Shown here: in pieces, positions 31,256 through 40,608 of the stretch
Numbering within the stretch: position 1 is the stretch's first letter
Layout: every line of letters begins with the position of its first letter
DNA from: Streptomyces fulvoviolaceus
GTDB lineage: Bacteria; Actinomycetota; Actinomycetes; Streptomycetales; Streptomycetaceae
Reading direction: 5' to 3'
Assembly: GCF_000718165.1 (NCBI RefSeq)
Contig: NZ_JOEY01000039.1
Span: 34,938-98,937, forward strand
DNA: 64,000 bases
Notes under the pieces: model-generated
Database searches by the model: none
Told to the model about the DNA's origin: nothing
The model's input: the letters and a program-made list of their open reading frames with translations, nothing else
Made by a program: the position numbers and the translations under genes

Positions 31256-32871
31256 GCCCCGCGATCACCCTGGCGGCCGGAGAGGCCAGCGAGCACCGGC
31301 CGCTGATCATCAGTCTGTTCGCGGTGTTCGTCGTGGCGACCCTCATCATCACGGTCTGGGCGGGCCGCCAGACCAAGGACGCCGCCGACTTCTACGCGGG
31401 CGGCCGGTCGTTCAGCGCCTTCCAGAACGGCCTCGCGGTCTCCGGCGACTACATGTCGGCCGCGTCCTTCCTCGGCATCGCCGGCGCCATCGCCCTCTTC
31501 GGATACGACGGCTTCCTCTACTCCATCGGCTTCCTGGTCGCCTGGTTGGTGGCCCTGCTCCTGGTCGCGGAACCGCTGCGCAACTCCGGCCGCTACACCA
31601 TGGGTGACGTGCTCGCGTACCGCATGCGCCAGCGCCCGGTCCGTACCGCCGCCGGCACCTCCACGATCGTCGTCTCGATCTTCTACCTGCTGGCCCAGAT
31701 GGCGGGCGCGGGCGTCCTCGTCTCGCTGCTGCTCGGCATCACCTCCGACGCGGGCAAGATCGGCATCGTCGCCCTCGTCGGCGTCCTGATGATCGTGTAC
31801 GTCTCCATCGGCGGCATGAAGGGCACCACCTGGGTCCAGATGGTCAAGGCCGTGCTGCTCATCAGCGGCACCATCCTGATCACCTTCCTGGTGCTGCTGA
31901 AGTTCAACTTCAACATCTCCGACCTGCTGGGCACGGCCGCCGAGAACAGCGGCAAGGGATCGGCCTTCCTGGAGCCCGGTCTCCAGTACGGCGCCACCGG
32001 CACCACCAAGCTGGACTTCATCTCCCTCGGCATCGCCCTGGTGCTCGGCACCGCCGGCCTGCCGCACATCCTGATCCGCTTCTACACGGTGCCCAACGCC
32101 AAGGCCGCCCGGAAGTCCGTCAACTGGGCCATCGGCATCATCGGCGGCTTCTACCTGATGACCATCGCCCTCGGCTTCGGCGCCGCGGCGCTGATCTCCC
32201 AGGACGAGATCATCGCGTCCAACCCGTCCGGCAACACCGCGGCGCCCCTGCTCGCCCTGCATCTCGGCGGCGTCGACTCGGCCTGGGGCGCGATCCTGCT
32301 CGCCACGATCTCGGCGGTGGCCTTCGCCACGATCCTCGCCGTGGTCGCCGGTCTCACCCTGGCCTCGTCCTCATCGTTCGCCCACGACATCTACGCGAAC
32401 GTCATCAGGAAGGGACAGGCCACCGAGAAGGAGGAGATGCGGGCGGCCCGGCTGGCGACCATCGGCATCGGCGCGGTCTCCATCCTCCTGGGCGCCCTCG
32501 CCCGCGACCTGAACGTCGCCGGCCTGGTCGCCCTGGCCTTCGCGGTCGCGGCCTCCGCCAACCTGCCGACGATCCTCTACAGCCTGTTCTGGAAGCGGTT
32601 CACCACCCAGGGCGCCCTGTGGTCGATCTACGGCGGTCTGATCGTGGCCGTCGGCCTGGTGCTGTTCTCGCCCGTCGTCTCCGGTGACCCCAAGGCGATG
32701 TTCCCCGGCGTCGACTTCGCCTGGTTCCCGCTGAAGAACCCGGGCATCATCTCGATCCCGTTCGGCTTCCTGATGGGCTTCCTCGGCACGTACCTGTCCA
32801 AGGAGGAGCCGGACGCCGGCAAGTTCGCGGAGCTGGAGGTCCGGTCCCTGACCGGCACCGGCGCCCACTGA
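31252..32871 (+). CDS. Sodium:solute symporter, cation/acetate (ActP) type
   Basis: 539-aa membrane transporter of the SSS family with about 13 helices. Family blocks are DFYAGGRSFSAFQNGLAVSGDYMSAASFLG, GRYTMGDVLAYRMRQRPVR, FYTVPNAKAARKSVNWA and the Na-binding GLTLASSSSFAHDIYANVIR. Together with a DUF485 partner this points to monocarboxylate (acetate, pyruvate) uptake coupled to cations. It starts at ATG 31252 overlapping the DUF485 stop. A perfect 15-bp hairpin follows. Confidence 0.92.
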   Translation: MSPAITLAAGEASEHRPLIISLFAVFVVATLIITVWAGRQTKDAADFYAGGRSFSAFQNGLAVSGDYMSAASFLGIAGAIALFGYDGFLYSIGFLVAWLVALLLVAEPLRNSGRYTMGDVLAYRMRQRPVRTAAGTSTIVVSIFYLLAQMAGAGVLVSLLLGITSDAGKIGIVALVGVLMIVYVSIGGMKGTTWVQMVKAVLLISGTILITFLVLLKFNFNISDLLGTAAENSGKGSAFLEPGLQYGATGTTKLDFISLGIALVLGTAGLPHILIRFYTVPNAKAARKSVNWAIGIIGGFYLMTIALGFGAAALISQDEIIASNPSGNTAAPLLALHLGGVDSAWGAILLATISAVAFATILAVVAGLTLASSSSFAHDIYANVIRKGQATEKEEMRAARLATIGIGAVSILLGALARDLNVAGLVALAFAVAASANLPTILYSLFWKRFTTQGALWSIYGGLIVAVGLVLFSPVVSGDPKAMFPGVDFAWFPLKNPGIISIPFGFLMGFLGTYLSKEEPDAGKFAELEVRSLTGTGAH

Positions 32872-32884
32872 CCCACCCCTCCGA

Positions 32885-32918
32885 GCGGCCGCGTCGTAGA
32901 GACCTACGACGCGGCCGC
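32885..32918 (+). terminator. Perfect 15-bp hairpin after the symporter
   Basis: GCGGCCGCGTCGTAG (32885-32899) pairs with CTACGACGCGGCCGC (32904-32918) around AGAC. Confidence 0.8.
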
Positions 32919-33027
32919 CTCGTACGTCGTGGGATCGGGCACTGTCGATGTCAGTCGTGTCACGTAGGCTCGCAGGTGACGGAAAATGGTTGGTCCGCAC
33001 TGATCCGCGACGAGGGAGGGGGCCCAC

Positions 33028-34017
33028 GTGCTCATCGACACCTATGGCCGGGTGGCCACCGACCTGAGAGTCTCGCTGACCGACCGGTGCAATCTGCGGT
33101 GCAGCTACTGCATGCCCGAGGAGGGTCTGCAGTGGCTGGCCAAGCCCGACCTGCTCACGGACGACGAGATCGTCCGGCTGATCGACATCGCCGTCACCTC
33201 CCTCGGAATCGAGGAGGTCCGCTTCACCGGCGGTGAACCCCTGCTGCGCCCCGGCCTGGTCGGGATCGTCGAGCGGGTCGCCGCCCTGGATCCGCGCCCC
33301 CAGATGTCCCTCACCACCAACGGCATCGGCCTCAGGCGGACGGCGACGGCCCTGAAGGCGGCCGGCCTGGACCGGGTCAACGTCTCCCTCGACACCCTCC
33401 GCCCCGACGTCTTCAAGACGCTCACCCGCCGGGACCGCCACAAGGACGTCATCGAGGGTCTGGACGCCGCCCGCGAGGCGGGTCTGACGCCGGTCAAGGT
33501 GAACTCGGTACTGATGCCGGGGCTGAACGACGACGAGGCCCCGGACCTGCTGGCCTGGGCCGTGGAGCACGACTACGAACTGCGCTTCATCGAGCAGATG
33601 CCCCTGGACGCCCAGCACGGCTGGAAGCGCGACGGCATGATCACGGCAGGCGACATCCTGACGTCCCTCCGCACCCGCTTCGAGCTGACCGAGGAGGGCG
33701 AGGGGGAGCGCGGCTCGGCCCCGGCGGAGCGCTGGATCGTGGACGGCGGCTCGCACCGTGTCGGCGTCATCGCCTCCGTCACCCGCCCGTTCTGCGCGGC
33801 CTGCGACCGCACCCGCCTGACGGCCGACGGCCAGGTCCGGACGTGCCTCTTCGCCCGCGAGGAGACCGACCTCCGCGCCGCCCTGCGCTCGGGTGACCCC
33901 GACGAGGAGATAGCCCGCATCTGGCGTGAGGCGATGTGGGGCAAGAAGGCGGGCGCGGGCCTGGACGACCCGACGTTCGTCCAGCCGGACCGGCCGATGT
34001 CGGCGATCGGCGGCTAG
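33028..34017 (+). CDS. moaA: GTP 3',8-cyclase (molybdenum cofactor biosynthesis protein A)
   Basis: 329-aa radical SAM enzyme making 3',8-cyclo-GTP, the first step of molybdopterin synthesis, together with MoaC. The SAM cluster is CNLRCSYC (Cys21, 25, 28). The C-terminal [4Fe-4S] cluster uses CAACDRTRLTADGQVRTC. The protein ends with the conserved Gly-Gly (SAIGG). The start is GTG 33028 after GGGAGGGGG. No other moa genes are adjacent. A small opposing gene follows. Confidence 0.95.
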   Translation: MLIDTYGRVATDLRVSLTDRCNLRCSYCMPEEGLQWLAKPDLLTDDEIVRLIDIAVTSLGIEEVRFTGGEPLLRPGLVGIVERVAALDPRPQMSLTTNGIGLRRTATALKAAGLDRVNVSLDTLRPDVFKTLTRRDRHKDVIEGLDAAREAGLTPVKVNSVLMPGLNDDEAPDLLAWAVEHDYELRFIEQMPLDAQHGWKRDGMITAGDILTSLRTRFELTEEGEGERGSAPAERWIVDGGSHRVGVIASVTRPFCAACDRTRLTADGQVRTCLFAREETDLRAALRSGDPDEEIARIWREAMWGKKAGAGLDDPTFVQPDRPMSAIGG

Positions 34018-34029
34018 GAGCCTTCGGAG

Positions 34030-34248
34030 CTAGGCCCCTTCGGGGGCCTGCCACTCCTCGAACGTCACGACGTCCTTGAGGAAGCCCCGGACCCCGAGGA
34101 ACTGCGACAGATGCTCCCGGTGCGCCTCGCACGCCACCCACGTCTTGCGCCGCTCCGGCGTGTGGACCTTCGGGTTGTTCCACACGAGCACCCACACGGC
34201 GTCGGCACGGCAGCCCTTGGCAGAACAGATAGGGGTCTCGTCACTCAC
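34030..34248 (-). CDS. Conserved small cysteine-containing protein
   Basis: 72-aa protein, ICSAKGCRADAVWVLVWNNP then KTWVACEAHREHLSQFLGVRGF. Three Cys and a His (CxxxxC ... CxxH) suggest a small metal site. In Streptomyces annotations it is sometimes labelled acetone carboxylase, which the sequence does not support. The start is GTG 34248 with GAGACGAA upstream. It converges on moaA. Confidence 0.75.
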   Translation of the reverse strand: MSDETPICSAKGCRADAVWVLVWNNPKVHTPERRKTWVACEAHREHLSQFLGVRGFLKDVVTFEEWQAPEGA

Positions 34249-34269
34249 GGATTCGTCTCACAGAGGTGC

Positions 34270-34314
34270 AAAAAAGGCGACGCCGAGCAGCCACGGGGGG
34301 AGCTGCCCGGCGTC
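34270..34314 (-). terminator. Intrinsic terminator with T-tract after the DUF3099 gene
   Basis: GACGCCG/CGGCGTC (34279-34285 with 34308-34314) plus GCAGC/GCTGC inside form a stem, and the minus strand continues into six Ts (34270-34275). It lies between the DUF3099 gene and the small protein gene on the same strand. Confidence 0.75.
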
Positions 34315-34447
34315 GGTCCGTCGCTCCGACGGGGGATGCGGAGCGCGTACGAAGTATGTCACGGGTAACCCGCCGCCCGGCACTGGAACAACATGATTGA
34401 TCTGAGCTTTTCTTGAGCTTGGGACAGGGCTGACGGACCCGTAATGA

Positions 34448-34846
34448 TCACGTCCGGTCCCGCGGCTCGTTCCCCGCGCCCGGTGCCGGATCGGCCACGA
34501 CGTCTTCCGGGACGGGTTCCGCGACTTCCTCTTCCGCCCGCGGCGGCGTGATCATCGGCCGGGTCGGAGCGGCCACGAACGTGGACGGCAGCGAGGGCAC
34601 GTTCTCCCGCCCCGCGTTGGCGATCACAACGGCTACATAGGGGAGCAGCGCTCCGAGCACCAGTGCGACGATCGCGACGTGCCGTTCGACGTTCCAGAGC
34701 GAGGCCGCGAGGATCACCGACAGCGTGCGGACCGACATCGAGATGACATACCGCCGCTGCCGCGCGCGGACGTCCTCCGCGAGTCCCGTACGGGCTGCGG
34801 TGATCCGGAACACCTGGGCGTTGCCGCCGTCATGCTGCTTCCGCAT
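34448..34846 (-). CDS. DUF3099 membrane protein
   Basis: 132-aa actinobacterial protein. The first part FRITAARTGLAEDVRARQRRY precedes two hydrophobic helices, MSVRTLSVILAASLW and HVAIVALVLGALLPYVAVVIA, and a proline/glutamate-rich tail. This matches DUF3099. No function is known. I start at ATG 34846 with GGTGGA six bases upstream. Confidence 0.82.
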   Translation of the reverse strand: MRKQHDGGNAQVFRITAARTGLAEDVRARQRRYVISMSVRTLSVILAASLWNVERHVAIVALVLGALLPYVAVVIANAGRENVPSLPSTFVAAPTRPMITPPRAEEEVAEPVPEDVVADPAPGAGNEPRDRT

Positions 34847-35091
34847 CACATTCCACCATCCGCCCGCATCGGACTCTCCCCGCCCCGTACCCGCTCCGCC
34901 CCCGGTGGCGATACCGGGTCCGGACAGCTCCCACGTTACGCCGCGCCTGCGCTGCCTACGAGACCGGGGGACCTCCCGCCGGCCCGAACGAACTCGGCCG
35001 TAGCGCGTACAGCCGTACCCGACATGCGCCGTACGGCGGGTGGACCGACACTGGGCGAAATGCTCACGTCGAGCTGTACGAGGAGGCAGCC
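34847..35091. other. 245-bp intergenic region without a clear gene
   Basis: Divergent promoter space between the DUF3099 gene and the GlsB-like gene. It holds some GC-rich inverted sequence but no convincing ORF, RNA or repeat. GAGGAGG at its right end is the ribosome binding site of the next gene. Confidence 0.5.
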
Positions 35092-35370
35092 ATGGGCTGG
35101 TTGTGGGCGATCATCGTGGGATTCGTGCTGGGTCTGATCGCGAAGGCGATCCTTCCCGGAAAGCAGCACAGTCCTCTCTGGCTGACCACCATCTTCGGCA
35201 TGCTCGGCGCCCTCGCCGGCAATGCCATCGCGCGGGCGGCAGGCGTCGACTCGACCTCCGGCATCGACTGGAGCCGACACGCCTTCCAGCTCGTCGCAGC
35301 GCTCATCATCGTCGCCGTCGGCGACATGCTGTACATGGCGACGCTGGGCAAGAGGAAACAGCAGACCTGA
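35092..35370 (+). CDS. GlsB/YeaQ/YmgE family stress membrane protein
   Basis: 92-aa membrane protein with three helices. MGWLWAIIVGFVLGLIAKAILPG opens the protein, the middle GMLGALAGNAIAR follows, then ALIIVAVGDMLYMATLG. This is the GlsB/YeaQ/YmgE family, often induced by general or envelope stress. ATG 35092 has GAGGAGG at a good distance. A shared terminator separates it from tyrS. Confidence 0.88.
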   Translation: MGWLWAIIVGFVLGLIAKAILPGKQHSPLWLTTIFGMLGALAGNAIARAAGVDSTSGIDWSRHAFQLVAALIIVAVGDMLYMATLGKRKQQT

Positions 35371-35384
35371 GAGTGCGTACGACG

Positions 35385-35416
35385 AAGGGGCGGCCCTCGG
35401 TCGAGGGCCGCCCCTT
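35385..35416. terminator. Bidirectional terminator between the GlsB-like gene and tyrS
   Basis: AAGGGGCGGCCCTCG (35385-35399) pairs with CGAGGGCCGCCCCTT (35402-35416), a perfect 15-bp stem between convergent genes. Confidence 0.8.
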
Positions 35417-35426
35417 CTGTGGTGCC

Positions 35427-36695
35427 TCAGACGCCGGTGACCTCGACCGCCGCCAGGTTCTTCTTGCCCCGGCGCAGCACCAGCCAGCGCCCGTGCAGCA
35501 GGTCCTCCTTGGCGGGGACGGCGTCCTCGCCGGCGACCTTCACGTTGTTCACGTAGGCGCCGCCCTCCTTGACCGTGCGCCGCGCGGCCGACTTGCTGGC
35601 CACCAGGCCGACCTCGGCGAACAGGTCGACCACCGGACCGAGCTCGGCGACCTGGGTGTGCGGCACCTCGGAGAGGGCGGCGGCCAGCGTCTTCTCGTCG
35701 AGCTCCGCCAGCTCGCCCTGTCCGAAGAGGGCCTTGGACGCGGCGGTCACGGCGGCGGTCTGGTCGGCGCCGTGCACCAGCGTCGTCAGCTCCTCGGCCA
35801 GCGCGCGCTGCGCGGCGCGGGCCTGGGGGCGCTCCTCGGTCTGCTTCTCCAGGTCCTCGATCTCCTGGTGAGACTTGAAGCTGAAGATCCGCAGGAACTT
35901 GGAGACGTCCCGGTCGTCCGCGTTGAGCCAGAACTGGTAGAAGGCGTACGGCGTGGTCATCTCGGGGTCGAGCCAGATCGTGCCGGACTCCGTCTTGCCG
36001 AACTTGGTGCCGTCGGCCTTGGTGATCAGTGGCGTGGCCAGCGCGTGCACCACGGCCTCGGGATCGACCCTGTGGATCAGGTCGGTGCCCGAGGTGAGGT
36101 TGCCCCACTGGTCGCTGCCGCCGGTCTGCAGCGTGCAGTTGTGTCGCCGGAACAGCTCCAGGAAGTCCATGCCCTGCAGGATCTGGTAGCTGAACTCGGT
36201 GTAGCCGATGCCCGCGTCGGAGTTGAGCCGCCGGGCGACGGCCTCCTTCGCGATCATCTTGTTGATCCGGAAGTACTTGCCCACGTCACGCAGGAACTCG
36301 ATGGCCGACAGGCCCTGGGTCCAGTCCAGGTTGTTGACCATGACCGCCGCGTTCGGGCCCTCGAAGTCCAGCAGCGGGGCGATCTGCGCGCGCAGCCGCT
36401 CGACCCACTGGGCGACGACCTCGGGCGAGTTCAGCGTCCGCTCCGCGTTCGGCTTCGGGTCGCCGATCAGACCCGTGGCGCCCCCGACCAGACCCAGCGG
36501 ACGGTTGCCCGCCTGCTGGATCCGGCGCATCGTCAGGATCTGCACGAGGTTGCCGAGGTGCAGGCTGGGCGCGGTCGGGTCGAACCCGCAATAGAACGTG
36601 ACAGGACCGTCCGCGAACGCCTTGCGCAATGCGTCCTCGTCAGTGGACAGGGCGATCAGCCCTCGCCACTTCAGCTCGTCGACGATGTCCGTCAC
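35427..36695 (-). CDS. tyrS: Tyrosyl-tRNA synthetase
   Basis: 422-aa class I aminoacyl-tRNA synthetase charging tRNA-Tyr. The HIGH-like motif is HLGN (residues 46-49, in [10 protein letters not shown]), the KMSKS-like motif is KFGKTESG, and the tyrosine pocket is seen in [21 protein letters not shown]. The C-terminal part (AVDLF-type, [21 protein letters not shown]) is an S4 RNA-binding domain. ATG 36695 begins [11 protein letters not shown] hairpin ending the preceding gene lies just upstream; no T-box is visible. This is the only copy in the window. Confidence 0.96.
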   Translation of the reverse strand: MTDIVDELKWRGLIALSTDEDALRKAFADGPVTFYCGFDPTAPSLHLGNLVQILTMRRIQQAGNRPLGLVGGATGLIGDPKPNAERTLNSPEVVAQWVERLRAQIAPLLDFEGPNAAVMVNNLDWTQGLSAIEFLRDVGKYFRINKMIAKEAVARRLNSDAGIGYTEFSYQILQGMDFLELFRRHNCTLQTGGSDQWGNLTSGTDLIHRVDPEAVVHALATPLITKADGTKFGKTESGTIWLDPEMTTPYAFYQFWLNADDRDVSKFLRIFSFKSHQEIEDLEKQTEERPQARAAQRALAEELTTLVHGADQTAAVTAASKALFGQGELAELDEKTLAAALSEVPHTQVAELGPVVDLFAEVGLVASKSAARRTVKEGGAYVNNVKVAGEDAVPAKEDLLHGRWLVLRRGKKNLAAVEVTGV

Positions 36696-36723
36696 GGTTC
36701 TCGTATCTCCTTGATTTGTGCGG

Positions 36724-36743
36724 CCTCGTAATCAGGTACGAGG
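36724..36743 (-). terminator. Hairpin after pmbA
   Basis: CCTCGTA (36724-36730) pairs with TACGAGG (36737-36743) around six bases, immediately after the pmbA stop and before tyrS. Confidence 0.55.
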
Positions 36744-38138
36744 TTATACGCCCTGACTGACAGAGCTCATATTGAAGTCCGGCACCCTCAGGGCTGGCAT
36801 CGCAGCCCTAGTGAACCAGTCGCTCCACTCCCTCGGCAGCGTCTTTTCCGTGCGCCCGGCCTCCGCGGCCCGGCCCAGCAGATCCACCGGCGACTCGTTG
36901 AAGCGGAAGTTGTTGACCTCTCCGGTGACCTCGCCGTTCTCGACGAGGTAGACGCCGTCCCGGGTCAGGCCGGTCAGCAGCAGCGTGGCCGGGTCGACCT
37001 CGCGGATGTACCAGAGGCAGGTCAGCAGCAGCCCGCGCTCGGTGTTCGCAACCATCTCGTCCAGGGAGCGGTCCTCGCCGCCGTCCAGGATCAGGTTGCC
37101 GATCGCCGGGGCCACGGGCAGCCCGGTCAGGCCCGCACTGTGCCGGGTGGTCGTCAGGTGTCGCAGCTCGCCCTCGTGAATCCAGTCGGTCGAGCCGACC
37201 GGCAGCCCGTTGTCGAACACCGACTGGTCGCCGCCGGAGGAGTGCGCGACCACGAAGGGCGCGGTCTCCAGGCCCGGCTCGTTCGGGTCGCTGCGCAGGG
37301 TCAGCGGCAGGTCGGTCAGCTTCTCGCCGACCCGGGTGCCGCCGCCGGGCTTGGAGAAGACCGTCCGCCCCTCGGCCGCGTCCCGGCCCGACGCCGACCA
37401 CAGCTGGTAGATCAGCAGGTCCGCGACCGCGGTCGGCGGCAGCAACGTCTCGTACCGCCCGGCGGGCAGCTCGATCCGCCGCTCGGCCCAGCCCAGCCGT
37501 ACGGCGAGCTCGGCGTCGAGCGCCGCCGGGTCGACGTCCTTGAAGTCCCGGGTGGAGCGGCCGGCCCACGCCGAGCGCGTACGGTCCGGCGACTTGGCGT
37601 TCAGCTCCAGCGTCCCGTTGGGCTGGTCGTAGCGCAGGCGCAGCCCGGTCGACGTGCCCAGGTACGTCGAGACCAGCTCGTGGTTGGCGAAGCCGTACAG
37701 CTCGCGGCCGCCCGCACGCGCGCGTGCGAAGGATTCGCCGAGCGCCGGCGCGAAGTCGGCGAAGACGGCGGACGACGTCGCGGTGGGCGCGTCGGTGAAG
37801 TCGGGCGACTCCGGTACGCCCGTGACCAGCGGCTGCGCGTCCTCGGCGGACCCGGCACCGCGCGCGGCGGCCTCGGCGGCCCGAACCAGCGGCTCCAGCT
37901 CGTCCTCGGTCACGGCCGACCGGGACACGACGCCGGAGGCGGTGCCCTCCTTGCCGTCGACGGTCGCGACGACCGTGAGCGTGCGCCCGCGCGTGACGCC
38001 GTTCGTCGTGAGCGCGTTGCCCGCCCAGCGCAGGTTGGCGGTCGACTGCTCGTCCGCGATGACGACACAGCCGTCGGCCCGGGACAGCGCGAGGGCGCGC
38101 TCGACGATCTCGTGCGGCTTGTTCGTACGAGGGCTCAT
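36744..38138 (-). CDS. pmbA: TldE/PmbA family protein (non-catalytic partner of TldD)
   Basis: 464-aa protein of peptidase family U62. It reads ANLRWAGNALTTNGVTRGR, GRELYGFANHELVSTYLGTS, FVVAHSSGGDQSVFDNG and a C-terminal domain ending RAAMPALRVPDFNMSSVSQG. It lacks the HExxxH motif seen in TldD, as expected for TldE, which forms the hetero-dimer cage. ATG 38138 overlaps the TldD stop (ATGA). TldD/E process ribosomally made peptides or degrade unfolded peptides; no RiPP precursor was found close by. Confidence 0.92.
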   Translation of the reverse strand: MSPRTNKPHEIVERALALSRADGCVVIADEQSTANLRWAGNALTTNGVTRGRTLTVVATVDGKEGTASGVVSRSAVTEDELEPLVRAAEAAARGAGSAEDAQPLVTGVPESPDFTDAPTATSSAVFADFAPALGESFARARAGGRELYGFANHELVSTYLGTSTGLRLRYDQPNGTLELNAKSPDRTRSAWAGRSTRDFKDVDPAALDAELAVRLGWAERRIELPAGRYETLLPPTAVADLLIYQLWSASGRDAAEGRTVFSKPGGGTRVGEKLTDLPLTLRSDPNEPGLETAPFVVAHSSGGDQSVFDNGLPVGSTDWIHEGELRHLTTTRHSAGLTGLPVAPAIGNLILDGGEDRSLDEMVANTERGLLLTCLWYIREVDPATLLLTGLTRDGVYLVENGEVTGEVNNFRFNESPVDLLGRAAEAGRTEKTLPREWSDWFTRAAMPALRVPDFNMSSVSQGV

Positions 38139-39658
38139 CGACCGGCCTCCTGCGTGGTGTTGAGAATGTTGACGCCCTTGAAGAGGGCCGACGGGCAGCC
38201 GTGGGAGACGGCGGCGACCTGGCCCGGCTGGGCCTTGCCGCAGTTGAAGGCACCCCCGAGGACGTACGTCTGCGGGCCGCCCACCGCGGCCATCGAGCCC
38301 CAGAAGTCGGTGGTGGTCGCCTGGTAGGCGACGTCCCGCAGCTGCCCGGTGATCCGCCCGTTCTCGATCCTGAAGAACCGCTGGCCGGTGAACTGGAAGT
38401 TGTAGCGCTGCATGTCGATGGACCAGGAGCGGTCCCCGACGACGTAGATACCGCGGTCCACGCTGCCGATCAGGTCCTCGGTGGACATCCCGGCCGGGTC
38501 CGGCTGCAGCGACACGTTGGCCATGCGCTGCACGGGCACATGGCCGGGGGAGTCGGCGAAAGCGCACCCGTTGGACCGCTCGAACCCGGTCAGCTTCGCG
38601 ATGCGCCGGTCCAGCTGGTAGCCGACCAGCGTGCCGTCCTTCACCAGGTTCCAGGACTGGCCCTCGACGCCCTCGTCGTCGTAGCCGACAGTCGCGAGGC
38701 CGTGCTCGGCGGTGCGGTCACCGGTGACGTTCATCAGCTCGGAGCCGTAGCGCAGCTTGCCGAGCTGGTCGAAGGTGGCGAAGGAGGTGCCGGCGTAGGC
38801 GGCCTCGTAGCCGAGCGCGCGGTCCAGCTCGGTGGCGTGGCCGATGGACTCGTGGATGGTCAGCCACAGGTTGGACGGGTCGACGACCAGGTCGTACAGG
38901 CCCGACTCGACGCTCGGCGCCCGCATCTTCTCGGCGAGCAGCTCCGGGATCCGGGCGAGCTCCGCGTCCCAGTCCCAGCCGGTGCCCGTGAGGTACTCCC
39001 AGCCGCGCCCGACCGGCGGCGCGATGGTCCGCATGGAGTCGAACTCGCCGCTCGACTCGTCGACCGACACGGCGGTCAGCTGCGGGTGCAGCCGAACGCG
39101 CTGCTGTGTGGTCACCGTCCCCGCGGTATCGGCGTAGAACTTGTTCTCGTGGACGGTGAGCAGCGAGGCGTCGACGTGGTTGACCCCGTTCGCAGCCAGC
39201 AGCCGTGAGCTCCAGTCCGCGAGCAGCGCCGACTTCTCCTCGTCGGGCACGCTGAACGGATCGATCTCGTACGACGAGATCCACGTCCTGTCGGTGTGCA
39301 CCGGCTCGTCGGCGAGCTCCACCCGCTCGTCCGACCCGGCCGCCTTGATCACCTGCGCGGAGAGCTTGGCCATCGCCACGGCCTGCGAGGCGACCCTGGC
39401 GGCCGCGTCCATCGTCAGGTCCACGCCGGACGCGAACCCCCATGTACCGCCGTGCACGACCCGCACGGCGTACCCGAGGTCGGTGGTGTCCGAGGACCCG
39501 GAGGGCTTGGCGTCCCTCAGGCGCCAGGACGCACTGCGCACCCGCTCGAACCGGAAGTCCGCGTGGTCGGCCCCCAGCGCACGCGCGCGTGCGAGCGCGG
39601 CGTCGGCCAGAGCGCGTAGAGGAAGCGCAGTGAAGGCTTCGTCGATCGTATGGGGCAC
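38135..39658 (-). CDS. tldD: TldD metallopeptidase
   Basis: 507-aa catalytic subunit of TldD/E. The zinc motif HESIGH (HExxxH, in LTIHESIGHATELDRAL) is near residue 270. The N-terminal domain has FRFERVRSASWRLRDAK and GTWGFASGVDLTMDAA; the C-terminal part has YVLGGAFNCGKAQPG. It begins at GTG 39658 with GGAGAC upstream. The downstream pmbA overlaps by four bases, so both are made together. Confidence 0.94.
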   Translation of the reverse strand: MPHTIDEAFTALPLRALADAALARARALGADHADFRFERVRSASWRLRDAKPSGSSDTTDLGYAVRVVHGGTWGFASGVDLTMDAAARVASQAVAMAKLSAQVIKAAGSDERVELADEPVHTDRTWISSYEIDPFSVPDEEKSALLADWSSRLLAANGVNHVDASLLTVHENKFYADTAGTVTTQQRVRLHPQLTAVSVDESSGEFDSMRTIAPPVGRGWEYLTGTGWDWDAELARIPELLAEKMRAPSVESGLYDLVVDPSNLWLTIHESIGHATELDRALGYEAAYAGTSFATFDQLGKLRYGSELMNVTGDRTAEHGLATVGYDDEGVEGQSWNLVKDGTLVGYQLDRRIAKLTGFERSNGCAFADSPGHVPVQRMANVSLQPDPAGMSTEDLIGSVDRGIYVVGDRSWSIDMQRYNFQFTGQRFFRIENGRITGQLRDVAYQATTTDFWGSMAAVGGPQTYVLGGAFNCGKAQPGQVAAVSHGCPSALFKGVNILNTTQEAGR

Positions 39659-39898
39659 GGAGGTCTCCCTGTTGTCGTCGCCTGTCGGCTCCGATCATGT
39701 CGCGCGAGCGGGTGTGGGGACCACACGTTTCCGACCGCGGTCGGCATCTTTCTGTAGGGACCCGACAGCGAGTCCCGTGAGCCACTGTCGGTGCCCGAAT
39801 GTCCGTGTGCCGTGGCGGACCGATAGGTTTCGAGGGAAGCCACCTGCCGGTCCAGTGTTCGGGCGGGTGTGTCAGACCGCTATCGAAAGGGTGATCCG
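39659..39898. other. 240-bp divergent region between tldD and fabG
   Basis: No gene, RNA or notable repeat is visible. A GAAAGGG at 39886-39892 is the ribosome binding site of fabG. The promoters of tldD and fabG must lie here. Confidence 0.5.
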
Positions 39899-40603
39899 TT
39901 GAGCCGCTCGGTTCTCGTCACCGGAGGCAACCGGGGCATCGGCCTCGCCATCGCCCGCGCATTCGCCGACGCCGGCGACAAGGTCGCGATCACGTACCGC
40001 TCGGGTGAGCCGCCGGCCGGCTTCCTCGCCGTCAAGTGCGACATCACCGACACCGAGCAGGTGGAGCAGGCCTACAAGGAGATCGAGGCCGAGCACGGCC
40101 CGGTCGAGGTCCTGATCGCCAACGCGGGCATCACCAAGGACCAGCTCCTGATGCGCATGTCCGAGGAGGACTTCACCTCGGTCGTCGACACCAACCTCAC
40201 CGGCACCTTCCGCGTGGTCAAGCGCGCCAACCGCGGCATGCTGCGCGCCAAGAAGGGCCGCGTCGTCCTCATCTCCTCGGTCGTCGGGCTGTACGGCGGC
40301 CCGGGCCAGGCGAACTACGCCGCCTCCAAAGCCGCCCTGGTCGGCTTCGCGCGTTCGCTCGCCCGTGAGCTGGGCTCGCGCAACATCACCTTCAACGTCG
40401 TCGCGCCCGGCTTCGTCGACACCGACATGACCAAGGTGCTCACCGACGAGCAGCGCGAGGGCATCGTGAAGCAGGTGCCGCTCGGCCGGTACGCGCAGCC
40501 GGAGGAGATCGCCGCGACGGTGCGGTTCCTCGCCTCGGACGACGCCTCGTACATCACTGGAGCCGTCATCCCCGTTGACGGCGGACTGGGAATGGGTCAC
40601 TGA
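39899..40603 (+). CDS. fabG: 3-oxoacyl-ACP reductase
   Basis: 234-aa SDR reductase that reduces beta-ketoacyl-ACP with NADPH in fatty acid synthesis. Cofactor motif TGGNRGIG (8-15), NANAG at about 74-78, catalytic Ser127, Tyr140 and Lys144 (YAASK), and the C-terminal GAVIPVDGGLGMGH are all present. I use TTG 39899 (SRSVLVTGG) after GAAAGGGTGATCCG; the in-frame ATG ten codons upstream lies before the ribosome binding site. It is followed after five bases by fabI, so the two form an operon of type II fatty acid synthesis. Confidence 0.94.
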   Translation: MSRSVLVTGGNRGIGLAIARAFADAGDKVAITYRSGEPPAGFLAVKCDITDTEQVEQAYKEIEAEHGPVEVLIANAGITKDQLLMRMSEEDFTSVVDTNLTGTFRVVKRANRGMLRAKKGRVVLISSVVGLYGGPGQANYAASKAALVGFARSLARELGSRNITFNVVAPGFVDTDMTKVLTDEQREGIVKQVPLGRYAQPEEIAATVRFLASDDASYITGAVIPVDGGLGMGH

Positions 40604-40608
40604 TCACC

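Noticed and set aside
36696..36743. T-box leader for tyrS
   Set aside because: The gap is only 48 bp and holds a simple terminator hairpin; no T-box sequence.
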